A stretch of DNA of 64,000 nt from Spirilliplanes yamanashiensis (lineage in GTDB: Bacteria; Actinomycetota; Actinomycetes; Mycobacteriales; Micromonosporaceae): assembly GCF_016863475.1 (NCBI RefSeq), contig NZ_BOOY01000042.1:50809-114808 (forward strand), in the 5' to 3' direction. Below the pieces are notes generated by a model, which worked only from the letters and a program-made list of their open reading frames with translations, was not told the origin of the DNA and made no database searches. Position 1 is the first letter of the stretch. Each line of letters starts with the position of its first letter. Below, piece after piece: positions 54,571 through 63,190 of this stretch. Position numbers and translations under genes: made by a program.

Positions 54571-55362
54571 CTACTTGATCTCGGCGCGCCGCACCCGCAC
54601 GAGGCCGGCCACCAGCGGCAGGAAGATCCAGACCGCGGACGAGACGGCCAGCCGGGCCCACTGACCGCCGTCGAGCGCCTGGTCGCCGAGCATCGGCATC
54701 ATGGTGGTGCCGAGGTCCAGCCACTCCGCGGCCGTGCGCAGGCTCGCGATCATGCCGCCGAGCATGCCCCACACCAGTGGCAGCGCGAAGTAGAGCACGA
54801 TCGCCAGCGGCGAGTTCAGGAACAGCAGGCCGAACGCGGCGCCCATCAGCACGTTGAGCAGCTGGAACAGCACCGCCAGGCCGATCGACGTGGCGTCGAC
54901 GTCCCAGTCGCCGGCGCCGCCGAGGGCCGCGCCGACCAGGTTGGCGCCCGCCGCGAAGGCGAGGCCGGCGACCACGGCCAGCAGGGCCGCGACCGCCCCG
55001 GCGAGCAGCTTCGCGGTGACCACCCGGCCGCGGCCGGGCACCAGCGCGAACGTCGTCATCGCGGTGCGCTGCGACCACTCGCTGGTCACGGACAGCACGC
55101 CGAGCACGGGCAGCAGGATGCCGGTCGGCAGCATGCTGGGCACGAAGAACTCGCGGTACGTGTGCTGCTCCGGGTCGAGCACGACCAGCTGCACCACCAC
55201 GATCGCCACCGAGGCGAACGCGATCAGCCCCAGCAGCCACGCGCCCGCCCGGGTGTCGACCAGCTTGCGCAGCTCGACGGCCACCAGGCGGCCGAGCGGG
55301 GGACGGCCGGCGCCGATGTCGCGCGCCGCGGTCGTCGGGGTGGTCTCCAGCACGGCGGTCAT
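54571..55362 (-). CDS. ABC-2 type exporter permease
   Basis: 263 residues, ATG 55362, overlapping the ATPase stop (ATGA). Six hydrophobic segments are visible (WLLGLIAFASVAIVVVQLVV, MLPTGILLPVLGVLSVTSEW, KLLAGAVAALLAVVAGLAFA, IGLAVLFQLLNVLMGAAFGL, PLAIVLYFALPLVWGMLGGM, LAVSSAVWIFLPLVAGLVRV). Typical of two-component drug/lantibiotic or lipid exporters. It forms the pore with the preceding ATPase and is probably controlled by the divergent two-component system. Confidence 0.92.
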   Translation of the reverse strand: MTAVLETTPTTAARDIGAGRPPLGRLVAVELRKLVDTRAGAWLLGLIAFASVAIVVVQLVVLDPEQHTYREFFVPSMLPTGILLPVLGVLSVTSEWSQRTAMTTFALVPGRGRVVTAKLLAGAVAALLAVVAGLAFAAGANLVGAALGGAGDWDVDATSIGLAVLFQLLNVLMGAAFGLLFLNSPLAIVLYFALPLVWGMLGGMIASLRTAAEWLDLGTTMMPMLGDQALDGGQWARLAVSSAVWIFLPLVAGLVRVRRAEIK

Positions 55363-56258
55363 GCCACGGCCTCCTTGGTCTCGGTGGCGGTCAGGCTCAG
55401 GAACAGCTGCTCCAGGCCGCCGTTGTCGGCGGCGCGCAGCTCCAGCAGCACGGTTCCGGCGGCCGCGGCGGCCCGGCCGACGGCCTCGGCGTCGGCGTGC
55501 ACCAGCAGCGCCCCGTCGCCGCCCGCGGGCGTCGCCGCCAGCCCGGCGGCGGCCAGCGCCGACCGCAGCGCGGCGGCGTCCAGGCCCCGGACGATCGTGC
55601 CGGCGCCGGCCAGCAGCTCGCGCTGCGTGCCGTGCGCCACGATGCGCCCGCCCCCGATCACGACGAGCCGGTCGGCGACCGCCTCGACCTCGCGCAGCAG
55701 GTGCGACGACAGCAGCACCGTGCCGCCCCGGTCGGCGAAGTCGCGCAGCAGCCCGCGCATCCAGAAGATGCCCTCCGGGTCGAGGCCGTTCGCCGGCTCG
55801 TCGAGGATCAGCACGGCCGGGTCGCCCAGCAGCGCCTGCGCGATGCCGAGCCGCTGCCGCATGCCCAGCGAGTACGCCCCGACCCGGCGCTTGGCGGCCC
55901 GCTCGTCCAGGCCGACCCGGGTCAGCAGCTCGTCGGCGCGGGTGGCGGGCAGCCCGATCAGCCGCGCGGTCAGTGTCAGGGTCTCGCGGCCACTACGCCC
56001 GGAGTGCATGGCGCCCGCGTCGAGCAGCACGCCGACGTGCCGTCCGGGGTTGGCGAGCCGGGCGTACGGCACGCCCAGCAGCGTGGAGCCGCCGGCGTCC
56101 GGCCGGGTCAGCCCGGCGATCATGCGCATGGTGGTGGACTTGCCCGCGCCGTTCGGGCCCAGGAATCCGGTGACGGTGCCCGGCTCGCAGGTGAACGACA
56201 CGTCGTCGACGGCGGTGTACGCGCCGTACCGTTTGCTGAGGTGCTCCACGACGATCAT
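55359..56258 (-). CDS. ABC exporter ATP-binding protein
   Basis: 299 residues from ATG 56258, GGGAGG upstream (the frame extends to 56318). Walker A FLGPNGAGKSTTMRMIAG, signature GAYSLGMRQRLGIAQALL, Walker B PAVLILDEPANGLDPEG, switch His in VLLSSHLLREVEAVADR, and a C-terminal ~90-residue extension. It resembles BcrA/DrrA-type ATPases for antibiotic or lipid export. Divergent from a histidine kinase/response regulator pair 110 bp away, a common arrangement for self-immunity or stress efflux. Confidence 0.93.
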   Translation of the reverse strand: MIVVEHLSKRYGAYTAVDDVSFTCEPGTVTGFLGPNGAGKSTTMRMIAGLTRPDAGGSTLLGVPYARLANPGRHVGVLLDAGAMHSGRSGRETLTLTARLIGLPATRADELLTRVGLDERAAKRRVGAYSLGMRQRLGIAQALLGDPAVLILDEPANGLDPEGIFWMRGLLRDFADRGGTVLLSSHLLREVEAVADRLVVIGGGRIVAHGTQRELLAGAGTIVRGLDAAALRSALAAAGLAATPAGGDGALLVHADAEAVGRAAAAAGTVLLELRAADNGGLEQLFLSLTATETKEAVA

Positions 56259-56367
56259 GCCTCCCAGCGTGGCCGCCGGGGGCCGCCCGGCGCGTCGGTC
56301 CGGGGGCGAGGGCGGCACCGACTTTGGTCGGTATCCCGCACCGTCTCCCGGCTCCTACAGTGAGGCC

Positions 56368-57597
56368 ATGGGAGTGACGACCGCCGCCGTCCGCCGGCCG
56401 GAGCTGCCGGGGCTGCTGCCCGCCTCGCTGGCCGGGTCGTCCGCCGGCGCGGCGCGCCGCTCGGGCCGCGACTGGTTCGTCGACGTCCTCTGCTTCCTCA
56501 TCGCGGCGTCCTTCGTCGTGAACTACGGCTTCGAGATGATCAGCGGCGCCGACCCGGTGCCCGACGCGATGATGGTCGCCGACATCGCCGCCGGCGTGCT
56601 CGCCACGATCGGGCTGTGGTGGCGCCGGCGCTGGCCGGTCGCGTTCGCGCTGGCCCTGCTGCCGGTCGGGCTGTACGCCGACACGGCGAGCGGCGCGAGC
56701 CTGATCGCCGTCTTCACGGTCGCGGTGCACCGGCGGGCGGCGATCGCCCTCGGCGTGGGCGCGCTGCACATGCTCAGCTGCATGCCGTACCTGGCGATCC
56801 GGCCGGACCCGCAGCTGCCGTACTGGACGGTCCTGGTCATCGTCTGGCTGGTCATCGCGGCGACGGTGGCGTGGGGCATGTTCGTGCGGGCGCGCCGGCA
56901 GCTGATCCTGTCGCTGCGCGACCGCGCCGAGCAGGCCGAGGCGGAGCAGGAGCTGCGCGTGCAGCAGGCCCGGCAGGTGGAACGCACCCGCATCGCCCGG
57001 GAGATGCACGACGTGCTCGCGCACCGCATCTCGCTGCTCAGCCTGCACGCGGGCGCACTGGAGTTCCGCCCGGACGCCCCGAGCGACGAGGTGGCGAAGG
57101 CGGCCGGGGTGATCCGGTCCAGCGCCCACCAGGCCCTGCACGACCTGCGCGAGGTGATCGGCGTGCTGCGCGACGACCCGGCGGCCGACGCGCCCGTGCC
57201 GCCGCAGCCGACGCTGGACGACCTGCCCGCCCTGGTCGACGAGTCCCGCCAGGCCGGCATGCGCATCCGCCTGCACGACGAGGTGCGCCGCGAGGCGGAG
57301 CCGCCGACCAGCGTGGGCCGCAGCGCGTACCGGGTCACGCAGGAGGCCCTGACGAACGCCCGCAAGCACGCGCCCGGCACCGCGGTCGAGGTCACCGTCG
57401 GGGGCGGGCCGGGCGACGGCCTGACCGTGGAGGTGCGCAACCCGTGGCCGGTCGGCGGCCCGTCCGGCATCCCCGGCGCGGGCACCGGCCTGGTCGGGCT
57501 GGCCGAGCGGGTGCAGCTGGCGGGCGGCCGGCTCGCGCACGGCCGCACCCCGGACGGCAGCTTCCGCGTGCACGCCTGGCTGCCGTGGCCCGCATGA
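56368..57597 (+). CDS. Sensor histidine kinase (HisKA_3)
   Basis: 409 residues, ATG 56368, GAGG upstream. Four or five transmembrane segments (~35-175), a coiled-coil linker (LRDRAEQAEAEQELRVQQAR), then the HisKA_3 phospho-acceptor ERTRIAREMHDVLAHRISLL (His). The HATPase domain contains AYRVTQEALTNARKHAPGTA (N box) and GTGLVGLAERVQLAGGRL. It is the NarL/DesK-type partner of the following regulator, whose ATG overlaps its stop. Signal unknown; the divergent ABC exporter is the likely output. Confidence 0.94.
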   Translation: MGVTTAAVRRPELPGLLPASLAGSSAGAARRSGRDWFVDVLCFLIAASFVVNYGFEMISGADPVPDAMMVADIAAGVLATIGLWWRRRWPVAFALALLPVGLYADTASGASLIAVFTVAVHRRAAIALGVGALHMLSCMPYLAIRPDPQLPYWTVLVIVWLVIAATVAWGMFVRARRQLILSLRDRAEQAEAEQELRVQQARQVERTRIAREMHDVLAHRISLLSLHAGALEFRPDAPSDEVAKAAGVIRSSAHQALHDLREVIGVLRDDPAADAPVPPQPTLDDLPALVDESRQAGMRIRLHDEVRREAEPPTSVGRSAYRVTQEALTNARKHAPGTAVEVTVGGGPGDGLTVEVRNPWPVGGPSGIPGAGTGLVGLAERVQLAGGRLAHGRTPDGSFRVHAWLPWPA

Positions 57598-58235
57598 CCC
57601 GGGTGCTGATCGTCGACGACGACCCGCTCGTGCGCACCGCCCTGACGATGATGCTCACCGGCGCCGACGGCATCACGGTGGTCGGCGAGGCGGCCGACGG
57701 CGCGGCCGGGCTCGCTGCGGCCCGCGAGCACCGCCCCGACGTCGTGCTGATGGACATCCGCATGCCGACGATGGACGGCCTCGCCGCCACCGAGGCGCTG
57801 CGCGCCCGTCCGGACGCGCCCGAGGTGATCGTGCTGACCACGTTCGACGCCGACGAGTTCGTGCTGCGGGCGCTGCGCGCGGGCGCGGGCGGTTTCCTGC
57901 TGAAGGACACCCCGCCGCCGCAGCTGGTGGCGGCGATCAAGGCGGTCGCGGCGGGCGAGGCCAGCCTGTCGCCCACGGTCACCCGCCAGCTCATCACCCA
58001 CGTGGCCGGTCCGCCGCCGCCCGCCGCGCAGGCCCGGGCGGCGCTGGCCCGGCTGAGCGAACGCGAGCGCGAGGTGGCCCTGGCGATCGGCGCGGGCATG
58101 TCCAACGCGGAGATCGGCACGCGGCTGTTCATGAGCGTCGCCACGGTGAAGGCGCACGTGTCGCGCATCCTCACCAAGCTCGACCTCAACAACCGCGTCC
58201 AGATCGCCCTGCTGGCCCACGACGCCGCCCGCTGA
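57594..58235 (+). CDS. LuxR/NarL-type response regulator
   Basis: 213 residues, ATG 57594, translationally coupled to the kinase. Receiver: VLIVDDDPLVRTAL, phospho-acceptor Asp in PDVVLMDIRMPTMDG, VIVLTTFDADEF, and Lys in FLLKDTPPPQL. The LuxR HTH is LSEREREVALAIGAGMSNAE, IGTRLFMSVATVKAHVSRI. It probably regulates the divergent ABC exporter and its own operon. Confidence 0.95.
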   Translation: MTRVLIVDDDPLVRTALTMMLTGADGITVVGEAADGAAGLAAAREHRPDVVLMDIRMPTMDGLAATEALRARPDAPEVIVLTTFDADEFVLRALRAGAGGFLLKDTPPPQLVAAIKAVAAGEASLSPTVTRQLITHVAGPPPPAAQARAALARLSEREREVALAIGAGMSNAEIGTRLFMSVATVKAHVSRILTKLDLNNRVQIALLAHDAAR

Positions 58236-58254
58236 GCGGTGCCATGCTGAGCGC

Positions 58255-59688
58255 ATGGCTGACCCGGATTCCGAACGCGCCGCGGCCGCCGGCGCCCTGG
58301 CCCGCGTGCACGCCGCCGCCGGCCCGTACCTGGACTCGCTGGCCGACCGGCCCGTTTACGACCGGTCCGCCGAGAAGCTGCTGCACGAGCTGGGCGGCCC
58401 GCTGCCGGAGGGCGGCGCGGGCACGGAGGCGGCGGTGGAGCTGCTGCTGCGGGTGGGCGCCGCCGCCGCGACCACGTCGTCCGGGCCGCGGTTCTTCCAC
58501 TTCGTGACCGGCGGGTCGACGCCCGCGGCGCTGGCCGCCGACTGGGCGGCGTCGCTGTTCGACCAGAACGCGTTCGCCCGGGTGTCGTCGGCGTTCGGCC
58601 ACGAGGTCGAGACGGTGGCGCTGGACTGGCTGCGGCAGCTGTTCGGCCTGCCGGAGGGCTGGGGCGGGGCGCTGGTCGCGAGCGCCACGTTCGCGAACTT
58701 CACGTCCCTCGGCTGCGCCACCCAGTGGTGGGGCGAGCGGCACGGCGCGGACACGGTGCGCGACGGGCTGTCGGGCCTGCCCCGGATGCCGGTGCTGTCC
58801 GGCGGGTACGTCCACGCGAGCGCCCGCAAGGCGCTGCAGATGCTGGGCCACGGCCGCGACGCCGTCGAGGTGTTCGCCCGCGACGCGGTGGGCCGGGTCG
58901 ACCTGGCCGCGATGGACGCCCGGCTGGCCGAGCTGGGCGGCCCCGCCGTGATCATCGGCAACGCGGGCGAGGTGAACGCGGGCGACGTCGACCCCGTCGC
59001 CGACCTGGCGGAGCTGGCCGAGCGGCACGGGGCCTGGCTGCACGTGGACGGCGCGTTCGGGCTGTTCGCCGCCCTGTCGCCGCGCACCGCGCACCTGGTG
59101 GCGGGCATCGAGCGGGCCGACTCCATCGCCGCCGACGGGCACAAGTGGCTCAACGTGCCGTACGAGAGCGGCTTCGCGCTGATCCGCGAGCCGGCCCGGC
59201 TGGGCACCGCGTTCGGCATGCCGGGGGCGGCGTACCTGCCGGGCCCGCAGGACCCGGGCGGCGGCTACGCGCTCTACGGTCCGGAGTCGTCGCGCCGGGC
59301 CCGGGCGCTGCCGGTGTGGGCGACGCTCGCCGCGTACGGCCGCACCGGGTACCGCGCGATGGTGGAGCGCCACCTGGACCTGGCGCAGCACCTGGCCCGC
59401 CGCGTCGAGCAGGCGCCGGACCTGGAGCTGCTGGCCGAGGCGCGGCTGTGCATCGTGTGCTTCCGGGCCGCCCCGCCGGGCGTGCCGGAGGACGCCCTCG
59501 ACGACCTGAACCGGGCGGTCGCCGCCGCGCTGCTCGACGACGGCCGGGTGTACGCCGGCGGCACCGTGTACGGCGGGAGGGCGGCGCTGCGCCCGGCGAT
59601 CGTGAACTGGCGGACGACCGCGGACGACGTCGACCTGTTCGTCGACGTCGTCCGCGAGCTGGTCAGCCGCCTTCGGCCAGCCGCTTGA
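58255..59688 (+). CDS. PLP-dependent decarboxylase/aminotransferase family protein
   Basis: 477 residues, ATG 58255. A group II decarboxylase-like fold: GPRFFHFVTGGSTPAALAAD, LVASATFANFTSLGCATQWW, YVHASARKALQMLGHGRDAV, WLHVDGAFGLFAALSPRT (cofactor Asp), and the Schiff-base Lys in SIAADGHKWLNVPYESGF. Related enzymes decarboxylate aromatic or acidic amino acids; the substrate cannot be assigned. It overlaps the convergent ArsR gene by 26 bp. Confidence 0.9.
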   Translation: MADPDSERAAAAGALARVHAAAGPYLDSLADRPVYDRSAEKLLHELGGPLPEGGAGTEAAVELLLRVGAAAATTSSGPRFFHFVTGGSTPAALAADWAASLFDQNAFARVSSAFGHEVETVALDWLRQLFGLPEGWGGALVASATFANFTSLGCATQWWGERHGADTVRDGLSGLPRMPVLSGGYVHASARKALQMLGHGRDAVEVFARDAVGRVDLAAMDARLAELGGPAVIIGNAGEVNAGDVDPVADLAELAERHGAWLHVDGAFGLFAALSPRTAHLVAGIERADSIAADGHKWLNVPYESGFALIREPARLGTAFGMPGAAYLPGPQDPGGGYALYGPESSRRARALPVWATLAAYGRTGYRAMVERHLDLAQHLARRVEQAPDLELLAEARLCIVCFRAAPPGVPEDALDDLNRAVAAALLDDGRVYAGGTVYGGRAALRPAIVNWRTTADDVDLFVDVVRELVSRLRPAA

Positions 59689-59986
59689 TGCGCTCCAGGC
59701 GGGCGTCCCACTCGGCGGCGCGCGCCTCGAGCCAGCGGGCCGCCTCGGTGAGCCGCTGGGTGCGCACGGCGTAGCGCACCTCGCGGCCGTGCCGCTGCCC
59801 GCTCACCAGGCCGGCCTCGTCGAGCACGCCGAGGTGCTTGACGATGGCCTGCCGGGTGACGGGCACGTCGGACGCCAGCGCGGTGGCGGTGGCGGAGCCG
59901 CGCGCCCCGATCGCCGTGAGCAGTTCGCGGCGGGTCGGGTCGGCGAGCGCGGCGAAGACGTCGTCAGCGCTTCTCGGCGTACGCAC
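59663..59986 (-). CDS. ArsR-family winged-helix regulator
   Basis: 107 residues, ATG 59986, overlapping the SRPBCC gene by 23 bp. The winged helix covers VFAALADPTRRELLTAIGAR, ATALASDVPVTRQAIVKHLG, VLDEAGLVSGQRHGREVRYA. No metal-binding Cys/His cluster, so it belongs to the non-metal group that normally accompanies AHSA1/SRPBCC proteins. Here it is the second gene of the operon rather than the first. Its operators are probably the two repeats at 60406-60449. Confidence 0.93.
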   Translation of the reverse strand: MRTPRSADDVFAALADPTRRELLTAIGARGSATATALASDVPVTRQAIVKHLGVLDEAGLVSGQRHGREVRYAVRTQRLTEAARWLEARAAEWDARLERIKRLAEGG

Positions 59987-60401
59987 GCAGGTTCTCGCTC
60001 TGGATCTGCCAGCCGCCGGTGTTGTCCTCGTGCTTGGCGCGCTGCTCGTCGGCGGGCACGGCGAGCGCCTCGAAGCCGGTCTCGACGATGGTGAGCCGGG
60101 TGCCGTCGTCCTCGGGGGCGAGGGTGAACTCGACGAGCGTGCTGCGGCCGGGCGCGGGCTCCTCGCCCGGCTGGAACGCCCACCGCCACGCGAAGACGTG
60201 CGGCTCCTCGACCCGCTCGACCACCCCGTAGCCGGTGCCGTGCGCCGCCCAGCCGACGGCGAGGCGGCCGCCGGGGCGCGGGTCGAGCTCGGCGGTCTCG
60301 CTGAACCACTGCGCGATGTGCTCGGCGGAGGTCAGCACCGTCCACACCCGCTCGACGGGCGCCTGGATGAAGATGTCGCGTTCGATCCTGTCGTGACTCA
60401 T
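59964..60401 (-). CDS. SRPBCC (AHSA1-like) ligand-binding protein
   Basis: 145 residues, ATG 60401. The START-like fold of Aha1 homologues: IERDIFIQAPVERVWTVLTS, HIAQWFSETAELDPRPGGRL, EPHVFAWRWAFQPGE, DGTRLTIVETGFEAL, ENTGG-like region DNTGGWQIQSENLR. These proteins bind small hydrophobic molecules. It is encoded ahead of the ArsR gene in one transcript and directly downstream of the twin operators. Confidence 0.93.
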   Translation of the reverse strand: MSHDRIERDIFIQAPVERVWTVLTSAEHIAQWFSETAELDPRPGGRLAVGWAAHGTGYGVVERVEEPHVFAWRWAFQPGEEPAPGRSTLVEFTLAPEDDGTRLTIVETGFEALAVPADEQRAKHEDNTGGWQIQSENLRAYAEKR

Positions 60402-60405
60402 ACCC

Positions 60406-60421
60406 GCAACCCTAGAGTTGC
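60406..60421. promoter_or_regulatory. ArsR operator, site 1
   Basis: GCAAC-CCTAGA-GTTGC, inverted repeat with 5-bp perfect arms, 5 bp upstream of the SRPBCC start codon. Its centre is 28 bp from that of site 2. Confidence 0.65.
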
Positions 60422-60433
60422 ACATGTGTTTAC

Positions 60434-60449
60434 GCAACCCTCGGGTTGC
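60434..60449. promoter_or_regulatory. ArsR operator, site 2
   Basis: GCAACCC-TC-GGGTTGC, 7-bp perfect arms sharing GCAAC/GTTGC with site 1. Between the SRPBCC gene and the MFS gene on the opposite strand. Confidence 0.68.
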
Positions 60450-60534
60450 ACGTACCCCGGACGGGTGTGACGCCGCCCACGGCGCGCCGACGGCGGGAAT
60501 CCGCCCCGGCCGGAGGGTCTTGGGCCCAGGTGAG

Positions 60535-60553
60535 GGCCGCGCTTCGCGCGGCC
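60535..60553 (+). promoter_or_regulatory. Hairpin in the leader of the MFS exporter
   Basis: GGCCGCGC-TTC-GCGCGGCC forms an 8-bp stem with a 3-base loop, 34 bases before the MFS start codon. It could be an attenuator or a terminator; no leader peptide is obvious. Confidence 0.4.
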
Positions 60554-60587
60554 TTCGACGTTCGACTACCGGAACAGGGGAACACCC

Positions 60588-61859
60588 ATGACCACGCTCG
60601 CCGACAAGCCGGCCGTCGCCGAAGGGTCGCCCGGCGACTCGTGGACGACCGCGCAGCGGCTGCGGCTCGTGCTCGTGCTGGGTGCGCTGATCGCGATCGG
60701 CCCGCTCACCATCGACATGTACCTGCCCGCACTGCCCACCATCACCGAGCAGCTGCGGGCCACCCCGGCCGCCGTCCAGCTCACCCTGACGGGCACGCTC
60801 GCCGGGCTCGCCCTGGGCCAGCTGTTCATCGGCCCGATGTCGGACCGGTTCGGCCGCCGCCGCCCGCTGCTCGCCGGCGTCGCCGTGCACGTCGTCGCGT
60901 CGATCCTGTGCGCCATCGCCCCGAACCTCGCCGTCCTCGGCACGCTGCGCGTCCTGCAGGGCCTCGGCGCGGCCGCCGCGGCCGTCATCGCGATGGCGAT
61001 CGTGCGCGACCTGTTCACCGGCCTCGCCGCCGCCAAGCTGCTGTCCCGGCTGATGCTCGTCATGGGCGCCGCCCCGGTGCTCGCCCCCACGCTCGGCGGC
61101 GAGGTGCTGCGCTTCACCGACTGGCGCGGCGTCTTCGCCGCGCTCGCCGTCCTCGGCGTGCTGATCGGCCTGCTCGCGCTCGCCTGGCTGCCGGAGACCC
61201 TGCCGCAGGCCCGCCGCCGCACCGACGGCGTCGTGGGCACGCTGCGCACGTACGCCTCGCTGCTGCGCGACCGCAGGTTCGTCGGCCTCATCCTGGTCGC
61301 CGGCCTGGCGATGGCCGGCCTGTTCGCGTACGTGTCGGGCTCGTCGTTCGTCTTCCAGGAGCAGTACGGCATGGACGAGCAGCGCTTCGCGCTGACGTTC
61401 GGCGCGGGCGCCGTCGGCCTCATCGCCGCCACCCAGCTCAACGTCCGCCTGCTGCGCCGCTTCACCCCCGGCCAGATCCTCGGGTACGCCCTGGCCGGCG
61501 GCACCGTCATGGCGTTCGTGCTGGTGTTCTTCGCCGCCACCGGCGTGGGCGGCCTGCCGCCGCTGCTGATCTCCCTGTGGTCCGTCCTGGCGTTCGCCGG
61601 CCTGGCCTTCCCGAACGCCCCGGCGCTGGCGCTCAGCCGCCACGGCGAGGCGGCCGGCACGGCGTCGGCCCTGCTCGGCGCGGTGCAGTTCGGCGTGGGC
61701 GCGCTGGCGGCCCCGCTCGTCGGCGCCCTGGGCACCGGCGCGATCAGCATGGCGAGCGTCATCGCCCTCGGCATGACCCTGGCCGTGGTGGTCCTGCTGG
61801 TCGTGGTGCGCCCCAGCGGGCTGGCGCCCGAACCTGCGGTCGCCGTCACAGGCGCTTGA
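60588..61859 (+). CDS. Bcr/CflA-type MFS drug exporter
   Basis: 423 residues, ATG 60588. Twelve transmembrane helices are expected. MFS motif A is GPMSDRFGRRRPLLAG after TM2, motif C-like GAAPVLAPTLGGEVLRF in TM5, and DMYLPALPTITEQLRATPAA in the first loop, all typical of the Bcr/CflA H+/drug antiporters (12 TM, DHA1). Substrate unknown. Divergent from the SRPBCC/ArsR operon with both operators in between. Confidence 0.93.
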   Translation: MTTLADKPAVAEGSPGDSWTTAQRLRLVLVLGALIAIGPLTIDMYLPALPTITEQLRATPAAVQLTLTGTLAGLALGQLFIGPMSDRFGRRRPLLAGVAVHVVASILCAIAPNLAVLGTLRVLQGLGAAAAAVIAMAIVRDLFTGLAAAKLLSRLMLVMGAAPVLAPTLGGEVLRFTDWRGVFAALAVLGVLIGLLALAWLPETLPQARRRTDGVVGTLRTYASLLRDRRFVGLILVAGLAMAGLFAYVSGSSFVFQEQYGMDEQRFALTFGAGAVGLIAATQLNVRLLRRFTPGQILGYALAGGTVMAFVLVFFAATGVGGLPPLLISLWSVLAFAGLAFPNAPALALSRHGEAAGTASALLGAVQFGVGALAAPLVGALGTGAISMASVIALGMTLAVVVLLVVVRPSGLAPEPAVAVTGA

Positions 61860-61890
61860 TCCGGACCGCCCCCGGCCGACCGTCCCTGCC

Positions 61891-63171
61891 GTGCGCACCC
61901 ACGCCGACGCCGGTCCCGGCACCCGCCCCGAGGCGGGCGCCGGGACCGCCCGCGCGTCGTTCCTGCGCGCCGTCGCCGCGTCCCCCGCACCGCCCGCCGT
62001 CCTGCTCGTCGACCTGGACCGCTTCGCCGACGTCAACGACACCGCCGGCACCCCGGCCGGCGACGCCGTCCTGACGGAGACCCTGCGCCGGCTGCGCGCC
62101 TGCCTGCGCCCCGGCGACACGGCCACCCGCCTGGGCGCCGACGAGTTCGCCGCCCTGCTCCCCGGCGCCGACCGCACCGAGGCGGAGACCATCGCGGCCC
62201 GCGTCCTGGCCGCCCTGCGCGCCCCGTTCGACACCGGCGGCACCCCGACCCACCTGACGGCCACCGCCGGCATCGCCACCGCCGGCGACCCGGACACGCT
62301 GCTGCGCCACGCCGGCCTGGCCCTGCGCCACGCCAAGCGCACCGGCCGCGACCACGCCGCCACGTTCCACCCCGCCCTGCAGGCCGCCCTGGACGAACGC
62401 GTCACCCTCGAGGCGGACCTGCGCCGCGCCCTCGACACCGCCGAGTTCACCGTCCACTACCAGCCCATCGTCAGACTGGGCACCGGCGACGTGACCGGCG
62501 TCGAGGCCCTGGTCCGCTGGCAGCACCCCACCCGCGGCCTCGTCCCGCCCCTGGACTTCATCCCCATCGCCGAGGACACCGGCCTCATCGTCCGCCTCGG
62601 CGAATGGGTCCTCCGCGAAGCCTGCACGCAGGCCGCCGCCTGGAACCGCCGCCGCCCCGCCCACCTGCCCCCGCTGACCGTCAGCGTGAACCTGTCCGCC
62701 CGCCAGCTCGACCGCCCCGACCTGCCCGCCACGGTGGCGTCGGCCCTGGCGGACGCCGGCCTGGACCCCGCCGGCCTCACCCTGGAACTGACCGAGTCCC
62801 TGCTCATCGGCAACACCGACGCCACCGTCCGCCGCCTGCACGACCTCAAGAGGCTCGGCGTCCGCCTGGCCGTCGACGACTTCGGCACCGGCTACTCGTC
62901 CCTGGCGTACCTCCGCAGCTTCCCCGTCGACGTCATCAAAATCGACAAGTCGTTCGTCGACGAACTCGGCCACGGCCCGGCCGCCTCCGCCCTCACCATG
63001 GCGATCGTGCAGCTCGGCCAGTCCCTGCACCTCACCACGGTCGCCGAGGGCGTCGAACAGGCGGCCCAGCGCTCGGAACTCGTCGACGGCAACTGCGAGT
63101 ACGGCCAGGGGTACCTGTTCGCCCGGCCGCTGACCCCGGCCGCGGTGGAGCAGCTCCTGTTCCCGGCCTGA
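61891..63171 (+). CDS. GGDEF-EAL protein with degenerate GGDEF
   Basis: 426 residues from GTG 61891. The N-terminal GGDEF-like domain (~20-160) has VLLVDLDRFADVNDTAGTPA and RLGADEFAALLPG: GADEF replaces GGDEF, so cyclase activity is doubtful. The EAL domain (~170-425) looks intact: VHYQPIVRLGTGDVTGVEAL, VRWQHPTRGLVPPLDFIPIA, ELTESLL, LAVDDFGTGYSSLAYLRSFP, DVIKIDKSFVD, TVAEGVEQ. It should degrade or bind cyclic di-GMP. No sensor domain or transmembrane helix is present on this chain. Confidence 0.92.
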   Translation: MRTHADAGPGTRPEAGAGTARASFLRAVAASPAPPAVLLVDLDRFADVNDTAGTPAGDAVLTETLRRLRACLRPGDTATRLGADEFAALLPGADRTEAETIAARVLAALRAPFDTGGTPTHLTATAGIATAGDPDTLLRHAGLALRHAKRTGRDHAATFHPALQAALDERVTLEADLRRALDTAEFTVHYQPIVRLGTGDVTGVEALVRWQHPTRGLVPPLDFIPIAEDTGLIVRLGEWVLREACTQAAAWNRRRPAHLPPLTVSVNLSARQLDRPDLPATVASALADAGLDPAGLTLELTESLLIGNTDATVRRLHDLKRLGVRLAVDDFGTGYSSLAYLRSFPVDVIKIDKSFVDELGHGPAASALTMAIVQLGQSLHLTTVAEGVEQAAQRSELVDGNCEYGQGYLFARPLTPAAVEQLLFPA

Positions 63172-63190
63172 CCGGCTTGCTCGCTGTCCG

